Assembly: GCF_011189575.1 (NCBI RefSeq)
Contig: NZ_PUJW01000006.1
Coordinates: forward strand, 162,221 to 226,220
Length of the DNA stretch: 64,000 nt
DNA from: Photorhabdus cinerea
GTDB lineage: Bacteria > Pseudomonadota > Gammaproteobacteria > Enterobacterales > Enterobacteriaceae
Reading direction: 5' to 3'
Part shown: positions 62,882-64,000 of the stretch, one piece after another
Numbering within the stretch: position 1 is the stretch's first letter
Layout: every line of letters starts with the position of its first letter
Notes under the pieces: generated by a model
What the model saw: only the letters and a program-made list of their open reading frames with translations
Database searches by the model: none
What the model was told of the DNA's origin: nothing
Translations under genes and position numbers: made by a program

Positions 62882-63689
62882 TTTGAATAAATTCGCTTGT
62901 CCGACAGTTTTAATATTTGACTCTGGTGTAGGTGGTTTATCTGTTTACCAAGAGATCCGGCAATTACTACCGGATCTCCACTATATGTATATTTTTGATA
63001 ATGAAGCATTTCCTTACGGTGAGAAATCGGAAGAATTTATTGTTGAACGAATCGTTAAAATTGTTGACGCTGTTCAGCAAAAACATCCACTGGCAATAGT
63101 CGTTATTGCATGCAACACAGCAAGTACAGTTAGTTTGCCAGCTCTGCGCGAACGGTTCGGTTTCCCTGTGGTTGGAGTAGTTCCGGCAATAAAACCCGCC
63201 GCAAAGTTAACCCGTAATGGAATTATTGGATTGTTGGCCACCAGAGCGACAGTTAACCGCGCCTATACAAAAGAATTGATCGAAAGATTCGCGACAGATT
63301 GCCGGATTGAATCTATAGGCTCTGCTGAATTGGTAGAGTTGGCTGAAGTTAAATTGCATGGTGGTGAGGTCTCTTTCGACGCTTTAAAAAGAATATTGAG
63401 ACCTTGGCTCAGAATGAAAGAACCGCCTGACACGATAGTATTGGGTTGTACTCATTTTCCACTATTGGCAGAAGAACTAATTCAGGTATTACCTAATGGT
63501 ACACGCTTAATTGACTCCGGTGCAGCTATTGCCAGAAGAATAGCTTGGTTGGTTAGAAATCAGGAGAATCTTGTTTGTACCGCAGCAGATAGCCTTGCTT
63601 ATTGTATGAAACAGGATGCTGATACTGATGCATTAATCCCCATTTTGCAGGAATATGGATTCTCAAAATTGAAAAAACTAGTAACTTAA
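62826..63689 (+). CDS. murI: Glutamate racemase
   Basis: Makes D-glutamate for peptidoglycan. The ATG at 62826 gives 287 residues (E. coli 285), starting MAIALQDVNTTSLG; it lies inside the end of btuB, as in E. coli. Catalytic cysteines: VIACNTASTVSLPALR (about 91) and VLGCTHFPLLAEE (about 203). The rrn promoters follow immediately. Confidence 0.97.
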   Translation: MAIALQDVNTTSLGAITSDLNKFACPTVLIFDSGVGGLSVYQEIRQLLPDLHYMYIFDNEAFPYGEKSEEFIVERIVKIVDAVQQKHPLAIVVIACNTASTVSLPALRERFGFPVVGVVPAIKPAAKLTRNGIIGLLATRATVNRAYTKELIERFATDCRIESIGSAELVELAEVKLHGGEVSFDALKRILRPWLRMKEPPDTIVLGCTHFPLLAEELIQVLPNGTRLIDSGAAIARRIAWLVRNQENLVCTAADSLAYCMKQDADTDALIPILQEYGFSKLKKLVT

Positions 63690-63740
63690 ATGAAATTGGA
63701 TGAAATAATCGGCAGTCGTTGGTTTTTTTCAAATAAACAC

Positions 63741-63768
63741 TTGCCAGCGCCGAAGAACGCCCTATAAT
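63741..63768 (+). promoter_or_regulatory. rrnP1: rrn P1 promoter
   Basis: TTGCCA and TATAAT are spaced by 16 bases and followed by a GC-rich discriminator (GCGCCTCC), the feature linked to stringent and growth-rate control. Bases just upstream (GGTTTTTTTCAAATAAAC) suit an UP element. Confidence 0.88.
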
Positions 63769-63839
63769 GCGCCTCCACTGACCGACACCCCGCTGAGAAA
63801 AAAGCTGGTGGGGTCAGGCAGAGCAACGTGAATAAGCGC

Positions 63840-63867
63840 TTGACTCTGCGGGCGAACAGTGTAATAT
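63840..63867 (+). promoter_or_regulatory. rrnP2: rrn P2 promoter
   Basis: TTGACT and TAATAT are separated by 16 bases, about 100 bases after P1, as in enteric rrn operons. Confidence 0.85.
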
Positions 63868-63872
63868 ACGCA

Positions 63873-63922
63873 GCCCGGCTGACCGGGAACATGCGATTTT
63901 ATGGCAGCCTGCTCTTTAACAA
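63873..63922 (+). promoter_or_regulatory. rrn leader antitermination region with boxA
   Basis: A short CCCGG-CTGA-CCGGG hairpin (boxB-like) is followed by boxA TGCTCTTTAACAA at 63910-63922, the NusB/S10 loading site for rrn antitermination. Confidence 0.85.
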
Positions 63923-64000
63923 TTAATCAGACAATCTGTGTGGGCACTCACAAGACGGTATCACAAAAAAATACTGACAAGTCTTGAAGAGTGAACAACA

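Larger units (their letters stand above)
63690..64000 (+). other. 5' promoter and leader region of an rRNA operon (16S begins beyond the window)
   Basis: The region after murI carries an A/T-rich upstream stretch, two rrn-type promoters, a GC hairpin and boxA, as in E. coli rrnB, which also lies after murI. The last bases (to AGTGAACAACA) are still the leader; no 16S sequence (AGAGTTTGATC) is present yet. Confidence 0.9.

Noticed and set aside
1..64000. CRISPR arrays, tRNA genes or a second transposase
   Set aside because: I saw no regularly spaced repeats, no convincing tRNA cloverleaf and no intact transposase gene in the window.

Overview
The window looks like a chromosomal segment of an entomopathogenic Enterobacterales bacterium, most likely Photorhabdus or a close relative in the Morganellaceae. 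This is inferred from protein sequences that are close to, but clearly diverged from, E. coli, from a conserved enterobacterial gene order (pfkA-sbp-tpiA ... metJBLF ... argECBGH-oxyR-sthA-fabR-yijD-trmA-btuB-murI-rrn), and from an AT-rich accessory style. No database was consulted.

Region 1 (1-18300) is a P2-like prophage and its decayed right end. Gene order follows P2: Q and P leftward; then O, N, M, L, X, holin, a lysis-type enzyme, Rz/Rz1-like spanins, R, S, V, W, J, I, H, G, FI, FII, E(+E') and T rightward. The portal gene runs off the left edge. Two lesions are visible: a one-base insertion in the scaffold/protease gene O, and truncation of tape-measure gene T after about 450 codons. 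The rest of T, all of U and D, and anything beyond are missing. In their place is a mosaic of a group II intron 3' fragment, a 71-nt direct repeat pair and a hicAB toxin-antitoxin operon. The particle is therefore predicted to be defective, while most head and tail genes remain readable.

Region 2 (18300-21360) is a three-gene operon with a compact phospholipid module: a YnbA-like CDP-alcohol phosphatidyltransferase, a PlsC-like acyltransferase and a CdsA/YnbB-like cytidylyltransferase. It lies immediately upstream of pfkA and is the best candidate here for an under-described pathway.

Region 3 (21387-44960) is core genome: pfkA, sbp, tpiA, yiiQ, yiiR, fpr, emrD, glpK, glpF, zapB, rraA, menA, hslUV, ftsN, cytR, priA, rpmE and the methionine regulon metJ/metBL/metF. 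Regulatory DNA is readable in places: tandem MetJ boxes before metB and metF, and a sigma-32 promoter with a long leader hairpin before hslVU. glpX and cdh, neighbours in E. coli, are absent here.

Region 4 (44960-47200) is a small accessory insertion between metF and ppc. It holds two tandem, near-identical genes for small secreted proteins of unknown function.

Region 5 (47200-64000) is core again: ppc, divergent argE / argCBGH with ARG boxes, oxyR, sthA, fabR, yijD, trmA, btuB, murI, and the P1/P2 promoters and boxA of an rRNA operon whose 16S gene starts just past the window.
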